From assembly GCA_014529385.2 (NCBI GenBank), contig CM043966.1, positions 142,218,211 to 142,278,210 of the forward strand: a stretch of DNA of 60,000 bases, read 5' to 3'. This DNA comes from Adiantum capillus-veneris (Eukaryota; Streptophyta; Polypodiopsida; Polypodiales; Pteridaceae). The notes beneath the pieces were generated by a model. That model was not told the origin of the DNA, searched no databases, and saw only the letters and a program-made list of their open reading frames with translations. The first letter of the stretch is position 1. Each line of letters starts with the position of its first letter. Of the stretch, positions 21,729 to 33,275 are shown piece after piece. A program made the translations under genes and the position numbers.

Positions 21729-23115
21729 ACAAGTCGCTTTAATGTGACCCTTGACATGACATTGATAACAACAACCTTCCTTAGCATAAATGACTTCTTC
21801 TTCTGCCATTATGTATCCTCCTATAATTCATTTTGCGGCTTTTTCATCCGGGGCTAGCTTAGGTTTAGCATGTGTTTTAGCTTTACCCTTAGATTCATTT
21901 GTGAGTTCTCTTTCAAAGGATTAGAGGAAGATTGGCTAGAAGAGTTACCGTTCTTACCATTCTTAGGGTTCTGAGAAGTCTGAGAGGTACTTTGAGACGA
22001 CTTGTTCTCCTTAGGGTTTTCCTTGTTGTCCTTCATCTCTTGGGAGAGAGCGAGTGCTACTGCCTTGTTGAGATCCACGAGGTCGAAGACTTCTGCATCA
22101 AACTTGATATATTTGTCCAACCCAAAAAAGAAAGCCTCTTTGTGCTCATCATCCGATTTGCATAATTGGGTGCCAAGCTACAAAACACGAAATTTAGAAA
22201 AAGATCTAGCTGGCATACCATTCTACTTGAGATTGCACCACTAGGTACTGAGGAGGCATAAACCGCGCCTTGAGCTTGTCTTGGAAGTCAACCCAATTGA
22301 AGGAAAGGGGCATGTCTTTGTCGGCTTCCTCTAGGTGCACGATCAACTGTGCCTCTTGCCATGCACGATACCAATTAATGGCATCACCGGCAAGGTACAT
22401 GGCTGCCATTAAAACCTTTCTATTCCATGTCTTCTTAGTTGTCACAAAATAAGGATTAAATTGATGCAACCAAGAACGAATAACGCTAGCATCCATCTTA
22501 CCATCATACTTACTGAATGTCAACTTCTCGATGACGAGGTTGTTGGAGTCCAAATCTCGGCTTGTGCCACTTGATGAACCACCACCATCTTTGGCCGGCT
22601 CGAGTTTCAAGGTGAGTATGTAGGACCAAATCCTGCATGCGTTGGTCTCTTTGCGCCTCACACTCTAACTCCAAGGCCGCTCGTATGTCTTCGGCCACTA
22701 CCCGTTGGGCTTCGTGTGTTTGCTCACACTCAAGCTCAATAGCTGCCTTTCTTTCTTCAACCACCAATCTTGCTTGCTCGCGTCCACGCTCCAAAGCTAC
22801 CCTTTTTTCTTCGGCTACCAAGCGCGCTTGCTCGTGCTCACGCTCCAAGATTGTATTTCTTTCCTCGGCCACTAAGCGTGCTTGTTCACACTCGCGATCC
22901 AAGGATGCCTGTCTTTCTTCCCGTTCGTGATCCAAGGATGCCTTTTTTTTCTTCACGCTCACGATCCAAGGATGCATTTCTTTCTTTGTGCTCACGCTCC
23001 AAGGCAGTGCGTTGTGCTACTTGTTGTAACATCATGTCCATCATTGTCTTGACCAAAGCCTCCATAGGATTTGGTGCAATCCTTGGCGTAGATGGGGAGG
23101 GGGGAGAGTCGAGAA
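21729..23115 (-). pseudogene. G2 gag with coiled coil and CCHC knuckle
   Basis: Read right to left: Ser/Pro-rich start with MEALVKTMMDMMLQQVAQ (about 23040-23110), and a repeated coiled coil (LEREHEQARLVAEE type, 22640-22995) in 11- to 17-residue units. The retrotransposon gag domain follows (22206-22600; SWLHQFNPYFVT, MAAMYLAGDAINWYRAW, WVDFQDKLKARFMPPQY), then a Ser/Asn/Gln-rich linker (21854-22060). The knuckle CYQCHVKGHIKATC lies at 21729-21770. The pieces lie in several frames, so frameshifts have accumulated. Gag forms the particle and binds the RNA. Confidence 0.85.
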
Positions 23116-23232
23116 AACCTCCTCGTGGGGAAAATACTTATTCGCCACTTCCATGCTCATCACCTCCATGCTAGGTATCCATTCCACTTTGGGTGATGAC
23201 CATACACTAAAGTCTTGGGTTCTTAAGTTCAC

Positions 23233-23635
23233 GAGGAACTTAGGTTCTTGTGGTTCTTGGGTTCTTGGATTCTTGAGGGTCTTGAGTTCTTGAGGTTCAT
23301 CTTTAGCTTGAAATCTATGTTAGAGAAGAATCTTCTCTTACCCGAGCTCTTCTCTTTTCCGCGGGCGTACCCCTTGGCGGCCTTGCACTCACACCAAGGT
23401 TGCTTTTTCCCACCTCACATCGATTGGCCGGCCGCTAAGTGCACAGTCCGCTCTCAATGAGTGAAAAGAGAAACAAGGGGAGACTGGACAAGCCCTTCTT
23501 TCTTGGGTTTCATGTCACTCTTCAAAAACACAATTAGGAATTGATACACCCAAGTGGACTTGCGTTACGTGCGATCGCAACAAGCAAAAAAAATTCTTGT
23601 TTTTCTTTCCTTGAGTGATAGAGAACACTACCAAA
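23233..23635. other. G2 leader between primer-binding site and gag
   Basis: Non-coding. TTCTTGGGTTC-type direct repeats lie at 23216-23295. No gene is seen. Confidence 0.5.
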
Positions 23636-23648
23636 GCTCTCATACCAA
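23636..23648 (-). other. G2 primer-binding site
   Basis: Minus strand TTGGTATGAGAGC differs by one base from the initiator-Met pattern TTGGTATCAGAGC and abuts the LTR end. Confidence 0.75.
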
Positions 23649-23848
23649 TGTAAGGTGCAACAGAAGTGAATGTTGAACTTTGCTCAAGATGAGTGCTCCG
23701 AATTGTGCTCAAGGGTTCCTTTTACTTACGGAAGGGAGAGCCTTCCGTTCCTTTAGTGAGAGAGTGAAAATGATCCCAAACAAAGTGGATAAACACTGTG
23801 CATGAAGGTGCCAAGATTGAGAGAAAGAGAGAGAAGAATACGACACCA
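23649..23848 (-). repeat. G2 5' LTR, 200 bp
   Basis: On the minus strand it starts TGGTGTCG and ends CACCTTACA, then the primer-binding site. It is the complete reference for the split copy on the left. Confidence 0.85.
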
Positions 23849-24480
<632 letters not shown>

Positions 24481-26040
24481 TGTGTGTAACGTCCAATGAA
24501 AACTATGTCAAACGTATTTTTTGAAATAAAACATTTCGAAAAGACACCCTCATTTTATGCTTACAAGAGGTGCTTGTTGGCTCGTGCTAATTAGCACAAA
24601 AAGCATGTCAAGTTAACATGCTTTTACTTGCAAATTGGTTGCAATATATCCCGAGGGAATATGATGGATCTCGTATAAATAGGCATACACATCATCGATT
24701 TTGAGCATTGGCAATTAGCATCGTCTTGGTATATCGATCTCAGCACCGAGTTTTGCTACTCGGCTTCAGCTTGGTAGCGGCTACGACTCTCGACATTTTT
24801 CCTCGACATAGGTGACTACGGCTTTGGCGATCGCTTTTGTCCATTGGCAAAGGCGGCATCGACCAGTTTCTCTCGTCTTTGACATAGCGAGAGAAATTTT
24901 GCTCCACTCTAGCACATCTTTGCCAATGACTCCCCTCCCATGCCCCATTCCGAAGCGGTTTGGCTCCGATGGCATCCCAGCTTCGATTTGGCCATTTCGA
25001 TTTTGCACGGTTTCCAAGTTTTCCAGTTTTAGCAGTACAGTTCAACACATATCAGCTTGTGCTTTGCGCTTGGTTTTTTATCAACGTGTTTATTGATCGA
25101 CAACATCGTGCACCAGTTTCTTGACAGTTTTGATTTGCTCTTTCTTGTAGTGCAAACTATGTATGATTGTGTGGGGCATTCGAGAGAGCAGTTTTTAGCA
25201 CGGTTTGTGCTGTTTCATGCTATGTATGCATTATGCGGATACAAGTTGAGCTAGCTATATCTGATAGGTAGCAGGTTCACAGGTTTATAACTTTTTTGGA
25301 CAAGTACAGGCCCATAAAGCCACTCGCCAGGGTTTTGGCAGTGCATGTATGCCATGTGTGGATATGTTTACTCAGACACCGAGTGTCTATGCTTTATGCA
25401 ATATTAGTGAGGTTTTTTGAGTTTTCACTCAATTTTTAGGGGAAACTTTGTAGGATTTTTCCGAGATTCTCTCCATGTTCTATGCCTATCTGCAACTTTA
25501 CTCTTTGATAATAGTGATCGAGTGTTCACTCTCACTTGGATAGGTCTTTTCACCTTGGAAACAATTTAGAGTTCATGTACCCACTCTCGTAAGAGTGAGA
25601 ATTGTGTATGCTTGTGTGGCTACAAAAAGACAATCATAGGTTTCACAGTTTTTTTTGCAGACTTTTACATGAAGTTTCTCTTGTGCGAGGTGCTTTGAGC
25701 TAGTTTGCTCACTACTTGCGTATATGGTTATGCGCTTCATGCTCAGTTGAACTGTTTGTCCCACATTATGCGCTTGTAGTTTGCAGATTGTGGAGTTGAT
25801 TTTATGCATATGTGAGCATCATATTCGATGCGATTGATCATGGGTTTCATGATTGTGTAGTGGTTGAGTTATCTCCCACTTTGTTGTCAGTTTGGCATGG
25901 CTTATGGTAGAGGTTGTGTTTGAGTTTTTTTCTCAGTTTACAAGGGAGACTATACCAATTTTCTCCCAGGTTTTCTCACCATATTTTGTTTGCTTTCTGT
26001 TTACTTATGGTTGCAGACATGTGTGATAGTTTAGAGTCTA
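24481..26040 (+). other. Sequence upstream of C3, possible leader or LTR
   Basis: A TATA-like CGTATAAATAGG lies at 24674-24685, followed by C/G-rich then T-rich sequence with short repeated TTTTCTC motifs (near 25400 and 25930). It could be the promoter/leader side of the degenerate copia C3. No convincing gag start or matching LTR was found. Confidence 0.3.
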
Positions 26041-27424
26041 CAATGATGACTTGTGAGAGATTATGGTCTCGTACTTGCCGATATATGTGATGTTGGCATT
26101 GTGGTCACACAAGGCACAACATGCGCCATTGTTTCAAACGTAGAAGACAACAACGGAGGTCTATGCGTGGTGCAAATGAGATTTTGACACATGCTAGAGC
26201 AGTGGCTTCATATGCCAGCAACAATGATGTCACATTTGTCTTTATCAGTCCTCCTGATTACATGTCTTTGAATGCCACTTCTCCTCGTTGGTTGCTAGAT
26301 GAGGATGCAGTTTTCCATGTCACACCGTATTGTGACTGATTTAGCACCTTCTCTAGTTGGAGCTTTAGTTGTGTACACTTGGTCGTGATGATTTGGTGTT
26401 TGACATAGAGGGTGTAAAAGATGTTTGTTTGTCATTGCCTAGTGGTGCATCATATACGCTACGACATGTGTGCTATGTTCTGAGCTGAGACATAGCTTGA
26501 TCTCAGTGAGACGATTAGAAGATTTTGGTTGTCAGACACTCCTTAGAGAGCAATATTTCCAAATGCATTTCGGTTCATTTGTGATTGCTAGAGGAGCACG
26601 CAACAGCTTGGTATATCCTATGCATGTGTCTGAGTTTCGAGATGGCATGGTCTCGATTTTGTTGCTCGCATTCTTTGAGCAAGAGAGGAGACATGTCTTT
26701 TTTGCGGGTCAGCTCCACCATGCTCACGAGACAGAGCATTTAGCTATACAAGATGTGCCAGTAGACTCTATAGAGACAAATAGAGCGGCAATGCTCTAAT
26801 GAGACACAACATGTGTTTTCAGAGTCTGTGCAGACAAAGGTAGAGCGGGTCTACTCCCTAGAGACACAATCAGAGATGATAGACATGGAGTTCTTTGATA
26901 TGCTCATGTTAGAGGCTGATGAGTTGATGTCAGGATGCACAATTCCACCTATGGGTGAGAGGGACGTAGCCATTCCAATGTCAGCGTTGACACATCCATA
27001 CGCGATGGGTAGTCCTGATGATGCAATACATGTAGATAGCGGAGGGGAGGCGAGTACAGCCAGGTTTGCACAATTTTTGTTAGTGTTCGGACGTCTTATG
27101 TACGACCTACTAGTATCGAGGCCCAACCTAGCACCTGTAGTGGGAGCATTTTCAACAAGGATTATTAATTGTACGATGACTGACATTAGCATGATGCATA
27201 GTGGACTTTTGCATACCATACAGAGTAATCTGCGATATTTGGATGTATGCTCTATAGTGGGTACACACGCTTGCCTATCCCTAGAGCCGATACGATTTCA
27301 TGTAGATCGACTTAGCGAGCCAGTGGGCGTAGGTTGAGAGAGTCTCTCACCCGTTTTCTTGTACATACTAGTAGTTTAGCTAGTAGGACCTACTTATCGA
27401 CACGTTCGCTTTTAAGTGGGAGAT
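26041..27424 (+). pseudogene. C3 copia gag-pol remains
   Basis: The segments are in different frames. A knuckle, CWHCGHTRHNMRHC (about 26093-26134), is followed by WLLDEDAVFHVTP, which aligns with the copia protease motif WxxDSGAxxHVTP but has DEDA in place of DSGA. Then comes LPSGASYTLRHVCYVL with LRHSLISVRRLEDFG (protease C-terminal region; about 26430-26530). From 26813 the text reads degraded reverse transcriptase end (GRLMYDLLVSRPNLAPVVGAFS) and LRYL. Integrase and most of the polymerase are missing, so there is an internal deletion. Upstream of 26090 the gag is weak. Confidence 0.65.
27411..27424 (+). other. C3 polypurine tract
   Basis: TTTAAGTGGGAGAT directly precedes the LTR; C2 carries nearly the same tract (TTTAAGTGGGAGGT). 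Confidence 0.75.
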
Positions 27425-27616
27425 TGTTGGGGTACAGGCATTTGTGCCTTCCTCGATCACCCAGGCTATGGGCGCCCATCCCCACTGACCACTTTATTTT
27501 TGTACATATACCAAGAATAAGGAGTAGCTTATTTGATCCCTATTCCACCCACACATTGTCTACTCTCTCCTTCTCTCCTCGCACGCCCCCTCCGCACCGC
27601 GCACACACACTCTTCA
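27425..27616 (+). repeat. C3 3' LTR, 192 bp
   Basis: It starts TGTTGGGGTACAGG and ends ACACACTCTTCA. Its length and its first nine bases equal those of the C2 LTR, so C2 and C3 belong to related families. No 5' partner was found. Confidence 0.65.
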
Positions 27617-28646
27617 CTTGTAGCATATTTTAAAGATATCTGTGATCGTTTTGTTAAGCTATACAACACACCAACCATGTCAAAAGGAGCATAAGATTTT
27701 GTGTCTTACAACTAGTCATATGTTGAATTTTGTGTTAGGATTTCAAGGGCTCCCTATAAGACACACAATGGCAAATAGAACCCTTCTTGATGGAAGGGCA
27801 TATTTTCATTTTGCCCAAGTGATGAGGAATATTACAAATTACTTAGAGACATATTTGATGAAGAGTGTAAGAAGATTGTAACTTAGAGACATATTTGATG
27901 AAGAGTGTAAGAAGGTAGGATGATTGGTAAGCGATACAAGTGACATTTCTATTTACAAGCTTTCATTGTGGGCCTAAAAATTCTTCTCTAGAATTTTCAA
28001 AATACATCTACCTTACATACTACTTTCTAGTCTTTCCAATGATGTAGCATGTCTATGTTTTCTAAATTAGATTGGAATCTTAATGTATTTTCCTTTCCAT
28101 TGACCAAAACCCTCCTTTAATTTCTAGTCCTATGTAAGGACAATTTCACAGAAGTTTTTCTCTAATGACAGACTCACGAATATTTTGACCTTCGTATGAC
28201 AGGAAAAATGCCTTGACAAAAGCATATGGCCATCAAATACTAGCGCACATTGCTAGTCGATGTGCCCGATTGGGTACATTTTTAAAATACAAAAAGTGAA
28301 TTTTCACTGCATAAGAGAGTCCACCTTGCATGAATATATGCATCCTTATGTAGTCCCATAACCATGTGTATGATGATAAAAAATCATGGGTAATGTTTAT
28401 CACTTCTCGTACTCAATTTATGTCTCTCATATGTCAAGGTTTCCTAAATTACATAATTTATTGTCTTACCAAGATTAAGTAGATCACATGCTTAAAGAAT
28501 GGACTTGTGAAAGCTGTCTACATTGTAGACGTGTTTAAAGAATGGACTTGTTAACGCTGTCTACATTGTAGAGGTGCTAATGGGTTATGTTTAGGAATTT
28601 AAATAATACAAAAAAGAATGAATGTCAATACATTGTTAGAGAAAAA
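27617..28646. repeat. Gene-poor spacer with short tandem duplications
   Basis: A 42-bp unit (CTTAGAGACATATTTGATGA...) is duplicated at 27840-27915, and a 41-bp unit (TTTAAAGAATGGACTTGT-like) is duplicated at 28492-28575. No supported gene is seen. Confidence 0.75.
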
Positions 28647-30600
28647 TCAATTGAGATGTTTGAAATAATCAGAGAAGAGATTGTCATTATCCATATCATC
28701 GTCAAATGCTAGGGTGGAGCCTGCTATGCCAAGATGGTGCTCTTGTTGACTAGGTGATTGCGCAAGAGCAATGCCAATATTTGGTGATGACGACGCGTTG
28801 ATAATGGTAGCATCTGTTTGCTCATGACTAGTTATTGCATTCATATGCAATGTACTTGAGCCAGTAGGCTTGGATCCAATCAATGATCCATATAAGTGAG
28901 GATTATGTTGCCTCTCATTCACTGCATGTAGCAATTGCCCTTCATTTGCTAGAAGCGAATGTCGTCTCTCAGTTGCGAGGCTCTGCTGTTGCCTCTCATT
29001 TACTAAGAGTAGTTGTGGATGTGTCTCATTTACAATGGCACTACCATATTGAGAAGCCTTCATGAAGGGCCTCTTACTCGGCATCTCCGGCCTTGAATTG
29101 TGCTCGATGTTGGACCAATCCTCCAAGGGGTTGAGCACTCGACATTGCTCTTGGGCATGTTGCTGTAGGGTGGTATCAAGAGACGTGCTTATAATGTCTG
29201 TGTTCATAAGTTGATGAAGTCCACTAGAGACCAATGAGAGTGTAGTTGAGCTTGCCTTGGGTAGCGCCTGAGTTGACGGCAGTGCGGGGCCATCCTCCAT
29301 TATAAGTGAAGCAGCGACAGTGGTCATGGGGTGGGAGAAGTTTATTAAGCTGGCCGGAAGCAAGGAGGAGCTATTGCTGGCAAAGTTGAATAGGTTGCTT
29401 AGGCCTTGAGGGAAGGCCAAGGGCCAATACTCTTTGTCGAGCTCAGCAGATCGGCATGTGTGGTAGCCTTTGTAGATAACGTCAAAGAACATTTGTTCCT
29501 CGTCACACCTTTGGACTTGTTTGACGGCGGGGCAGCCAATGTCTGTCTTGCAGTGTGTGCACCTATAGTAGCCCCTGCAATTGAAGCCTTTAATTAAGGC
29601 TGCTGCCCTAATTGACCCAGGCTCTATATATCCCCTGGCGGCACCTCTCTAAATCTTCAAGGGGAAAACAGAAACAAAAACATGTATCCTACCTGGGATG
29701 CAGGGCCCCGTGGATGATTTTCTGCCCATACTTGCGCCACGTATGGCCGTCATCTGGAGGGGTGTTGCTCTCAGCGCTCTCCACACTGGCAGCCGCCATC
29801 TTCAGCGTTACCTTCGGCAGCAATTTCCTGTCAATTAAATTGCTATCATAGATTAAATTGTGTCGTTGGGCGACGTAACTAGCAAATATGGACTAACGAA
29901 ACTGTCCATCTTTATACCTTTTTCGGCCAAGGACAGCCCTCACTGCTGGATTGGCCGCGAACGGGGTGGTGGCTTCATCAGCAGAGGAGGAGAGCGGGGC
30001 GGCGGAGGCGGCGGCTGGGCGCGGATGGGGTGACCCTTCCGACATGTCGCTGGTTGTGGTGGCGCTCAGTTGTAAGGGGCTGTGTACTCTCAAGGAAGGC
30101 GGGCTACTCATCTTTGCCTGCTTTGCAGCATTGGTGTTCCGCAGAGGCAGCGAGAGAGGCTGGGATTTCATGGGCGTCAAGCCACTGACTGGTGGCGGCG
30201 CTGCTACGCCAGCTAATTGTGTAGAGGGCGAGCAGCTTGGGCCCAGAGCTTGCTGGCGGGGCGAGGCAGTGGCTGTAGAGAAGGTGGGGGAGAGCTCCCC
30301 CACCGGGACAATATTACCATGTCGAACATTGTCAGACGAGCTCTGTAACAGCAGCTTCACCCCCTCATTGAACGCCCCAACTACCTCTGCCGCCGCCATT
30401 GCCAAGCTGCTGCTTCTTCTGCTGCTCATGGGAGCCATCGCCGCTTCCCCTGATGTCACCTCCATTAGCCTGCCCTCTGGAATGGATCTCAGCCACTCAT
30501 CGAGCTCTCGCGCCAATCTGCACGCTTCATTCAGCTGCTCACGGAGGCGCTGCTCCAGCTGTGGGTATAAGGCGGGGTTCTGCACCACATTCTCGCCCAT
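28647..30600 (-). CDS. Group III-like WRKY transcription factor (3 exons)
   Basis: Exons lie at 30600-29918, 29827-29693 and 29574-28647. All junctions are GT/AG and phases agree, giving 581 residues. The start is the first ATG in a frame closed by TAA just upstream. The DNA-binding domain straddles exons 2 and 3: WRKYGQK at residues 258-264, then zinc ligands C278, C287, H311 and C313. The intron after HPR is the conserved WRKY intron. The HxC end is the group III hallmark, but the first spacing is C-X8-C where group III has C-X7-C. RKRKLLPK just before it is a likely nuclear signal. Residues 1-40 contain a helix (LEQRLREQLNEACRLARELDEWL) seen in group III N-termini. The C-terminus is Ser/Gln-rich with NERQ-type repeats and an acidic end (AFDDDMDNDNLF), perhaps activating. 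WRKY proteins bind W-boxes (TTGACC/T) in stress responses. Confidence 0.92.
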
Positions 30601-30838
30601 CAATCGGCGGTGCAGGCTGTGGGACAGTGCGGGCAGGGCGTTGCAAGATTGTGCCCAGGACTGGCAGGCTGAGAGGTGCAGCTGGCGGCTGAGAGGTGCA
30701 ATCAGTCTTGGTTGTTTGGGGGCTTCTTTTGTACGTGCCCCCAAAGCTTAGCAAGACAAGAGAACGAAGAAGCTGCCCCTGCACTAGTACATGTAGTAGT
30801 AGTGGCGCCAATTTGTGTTGTGTGGCGCTGCAGCTGCT

Positions 30839-30996
30839 TTGACCCGGCCCACCTCAACTCGTTTACATTTTCAAAAGTAGAGCGTCTGAGCGTCAAGACT
30901 AGCGAAAGCACGAGGCTGCGAGCCCCCGTTTGAAAGCCCAAGACTCTTGACCGTTTGACCCCCGCCTGCTTCACGCAGTCCTTTCCACGTTTGACC
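30839..30996. promoter_or_regulatory. Cluster of four W-boxes upstream of the WRKY gene
   Basis: TTGACC occurs at 30839-30844, 30947-30952, 30955-30960 and 30991-30996, that is 240-400 bp upstream of the start codon. W-boxes act in either orientation and are commonly enriched in WRKY gene promoters, so self- or cross-regulation is likely. This is an inference from motif density. Confidence 0.6.
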
Positions 30997-32637
30997 TTTG
31001 AATGAATGAGCCACGAAAATTGAACTTTGCAAACAAAGTTCCTTAATATTTTACGTCTAGCACGACTAGAACAACCATTTTCTAAACCCGAGGTAAATTG
31101 CGTTTTGCTCTAAATTCCTCCAATTTCTTAAAGTAAAGTTTTACATTGACTACCCTAAATGTAGGTTTGTCTTGAGCATATAAATACAGATAATAGGCCA
31201 TCTAAAGGTGGAGGTAGAGGGCCCTAAATATATAGACTCTTTGTATCCGCAATTCGTGGAAAGGGTGTGCCGATAATCAACAATTTATTTTCGATGGGGG
31301 GTGCACCTCCTACAAGCCCTTATAACCGACTCTCATTGCTTTTGCGTGCGTCCTAGTTATGCACTAAGTTGCGTGATCGGCTAGTGAGAATTTCTTTTCG
31401 TGTGAGCCAGTTGAAGCTGGTTTTCCCCCAACCCAAAAAAAAAAATAAAATCTTTGCATTAGGAACTTTTGGAGGTCATTTGTAACGAAGTTGCTCAAGA
31501 TATACTCTCCAAAAATTGGAGCTTGGTAATTTTTACAATGAGCTCCAATCTTGTTAGAGTTTGAGAAAGAACCTAGACGAATGGTAGTGGCCACCAATGA
31601 TGTTTTGACAGGCTCTATAGAGTTAACCTGAGTTTGTGGCATCTCTGACTCTTGGTTATGCTTAGATGGATCCCTATGAGCTTGTGGATGCCTTGACTCA
31701 GGTTGTGAGCAGGGGTTACCTTTAATTTTTTTGATATCTTTAATATAAGTTCACTCACTTTGGTGACCTTTGCAAAAAAAAAAAAAAGACATCTACGCTT
31801 CAAGAATTAGGGTTTGGAGTATGGGAGCTCTTCACCTCTCACGCAAAAACCAAACACCTCTTTCTACCGAAAAAAAACGTGTGTATGTCCATCTTTGGCA
31901 TGCTCATGCCTTTTTGCTTCCAAGTTTTGTCCTTTAGGCTTCCTCCCCAAGGCAAGGTGACTGGGGGCAACGATGACACTGTCATTGCCCTCCAACTTCG
32001 CTCTCAAAAGGGGTATTTGCATGGCCAATCGGGACCCGCCCGTGTGAGTATACTGTTTGCCTGTAGCCAACCACACATGTGGCCAACCGCCACCATGGGT
32101 GTCGCGGGCCACCACAACAACACCAAGTAGTGTGTACGTGGGAGGGATGGCCATGCGCCATAGCTCACTAGGGAGGGAGCTCCTCCAAAGGACGAGATCC
32201 CCTCTTGCGATGCTTAAGGGACGCACCCCAAGCTTGCCAAGGTCCGTTGAACATGTGGGTTAAACTTGCTTTCCATATGGAAGCTTGATCGCTCATCCCC
32301 CTCCTTGTGAACCATTAAGGCCCTTCAAACCCTAATCTTTGTGAGAAGCTTGCAAACTTGATCATAACTTGGTCAAAAGAACTCCAAACTAGGCCCTATA
32401 AAGGCCGATCGAGCCAACTTCTCAAGGCTCGCTTCTCAACACTAACTTGGGCTCGTAAATTAACAACCACTTGCATTATATGACATGTATCTTTGACCTT
32501 TGAAACCCAATAAAAGCTTCACAAATAAACCAAAATTGATTGTTTCTTTTTTTGGTTTAGATCAAATTGAGCCCGATAAAGTCCGGCTAGTACCCGCTCT
32601 TGTCGATAATATCCAAAGCCTCAATATAGTCAAAAAT
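30997..32637. other. Intergenic sequence, no supported gene
   Basis: No recognisable coding or repeat structure. A 120-codon minus frame (31864-32226) has no family resemblance. A TATAAATA lies at about 31180. Confidence 0.5.
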
Positions 32638-32734
32638 ATTCAATGCATTACTGTGATGTGGCACATTTATAATGTGAAACTAATATATCTACGTTACCCT
32701 TAATATTCAATCCATTAGTGTGATGTGGCACATT
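32638..32734 (+). repeat. 68-bp tandem duplication, CACTA target
   Basis: TTCAATGCATTACTGTGATG (from 32639) and TTCAATCCATTAGTGTGATG (from 32706) begin two copies of one unit. The CACTA element cut the second copy; its continuation (AATGTGAAACTGAAATATCT) is found at 40642 onward. Confidence 0.8.
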
Positions 32735-32754
32735 CACTACAAGAGGTTGTGTGC

Positions 32755-32945
32755 TCTTGTGACGCTGTTAGCGACGGAAATACACTGGGTTTTTATAACC
32801 CCCAGTGTCGCTAAAACCGTCGCTAAGAGCGTCGCTATATGCGTCGCTATATAGAGACTCTCATAGCGACGGTTATAGCGACGTTTACACTGAAGACTAT
32901 AGCGATGCTACAGAGCCATAAATAGCGACAGTTATAGCGACGCCC
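32755..32945. repeat. CACTA subterminal repeats, left
   Basis: At least ten copies of AGCGACG or its complement CGTCGCT in both orientations, in about 190 bp. In En/Spm such repeats bind the TnpA-type protein. Confidence 0.9.
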
Positions 32946-33275
32946 GAGAGAATTTTTTTTTGGTTCAATGCCCTGCCACCCATCAACCATATTGTACTTG
33001 ATTCACTTTTTAAAAAAAGTGCAAGGGTAGATAATAGACCCAAAATAGTCACCCACAAGACGCATTGTTTACAAAATTGACAATTGTACACATCATAGGC
33101 AAAATGAATTGATTGGCAAATGTAATAATGACAATTGTACAACATCATAGGCGTAAAGAATTGATTGGCAAAAGGAACTCCGGTGACAAATGTAATAATA
33201 TACATGGTTCAAAAAGACGTAAGCTATGAGAAACCCTAAACTAATGCTATCTAGCTACGGCTAAACTGATGTCGT

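Larger units (their letters stand above)
12929..23848 (-). mobile_element. Gypsy-like gag-protease element G2, carrying two insertions
   Basis: Direct LTR copies lie at 23649-23848 (5') and at 12929-12950 plus 18823-19000 (3', split). Between them, on the minus strand, are a primer-binding site, coiled-coil gag with zinc knuckle, and a retropepsin. No reverse transcriptase, RNase H or integrase is seen between 19001 and 19897, so the element depended on others. Host-site duplications flanking it (GCGCG left, CAAAG right) do not match, which suggests later rearrangement. Confidence 0.75.

Noticed and set aside
12929-23848. Matching target duplication for G2
   Set aside because: GCGCG on the left and CAAAG on the right do not agree, so none is claimed.
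27642-27881. Short plus frame that might be a transposase piece
   Set aside because: Only 79 codons, partly through a tandem duplication, and no diagnostic motif.
29951-30751. 266-codon frame on plus opposite the WRKY gene
   Set aside because: It is a GC-rich shadow of exon 1. The minus strand has splice sites in phase and the WRKY domain; the plus frame has no family match.
31864-32226. 120-codon minus frame as a gene
   Set aside because: No motif, no supporting splice or promoter signal, and a competing plus frame of similar quality.
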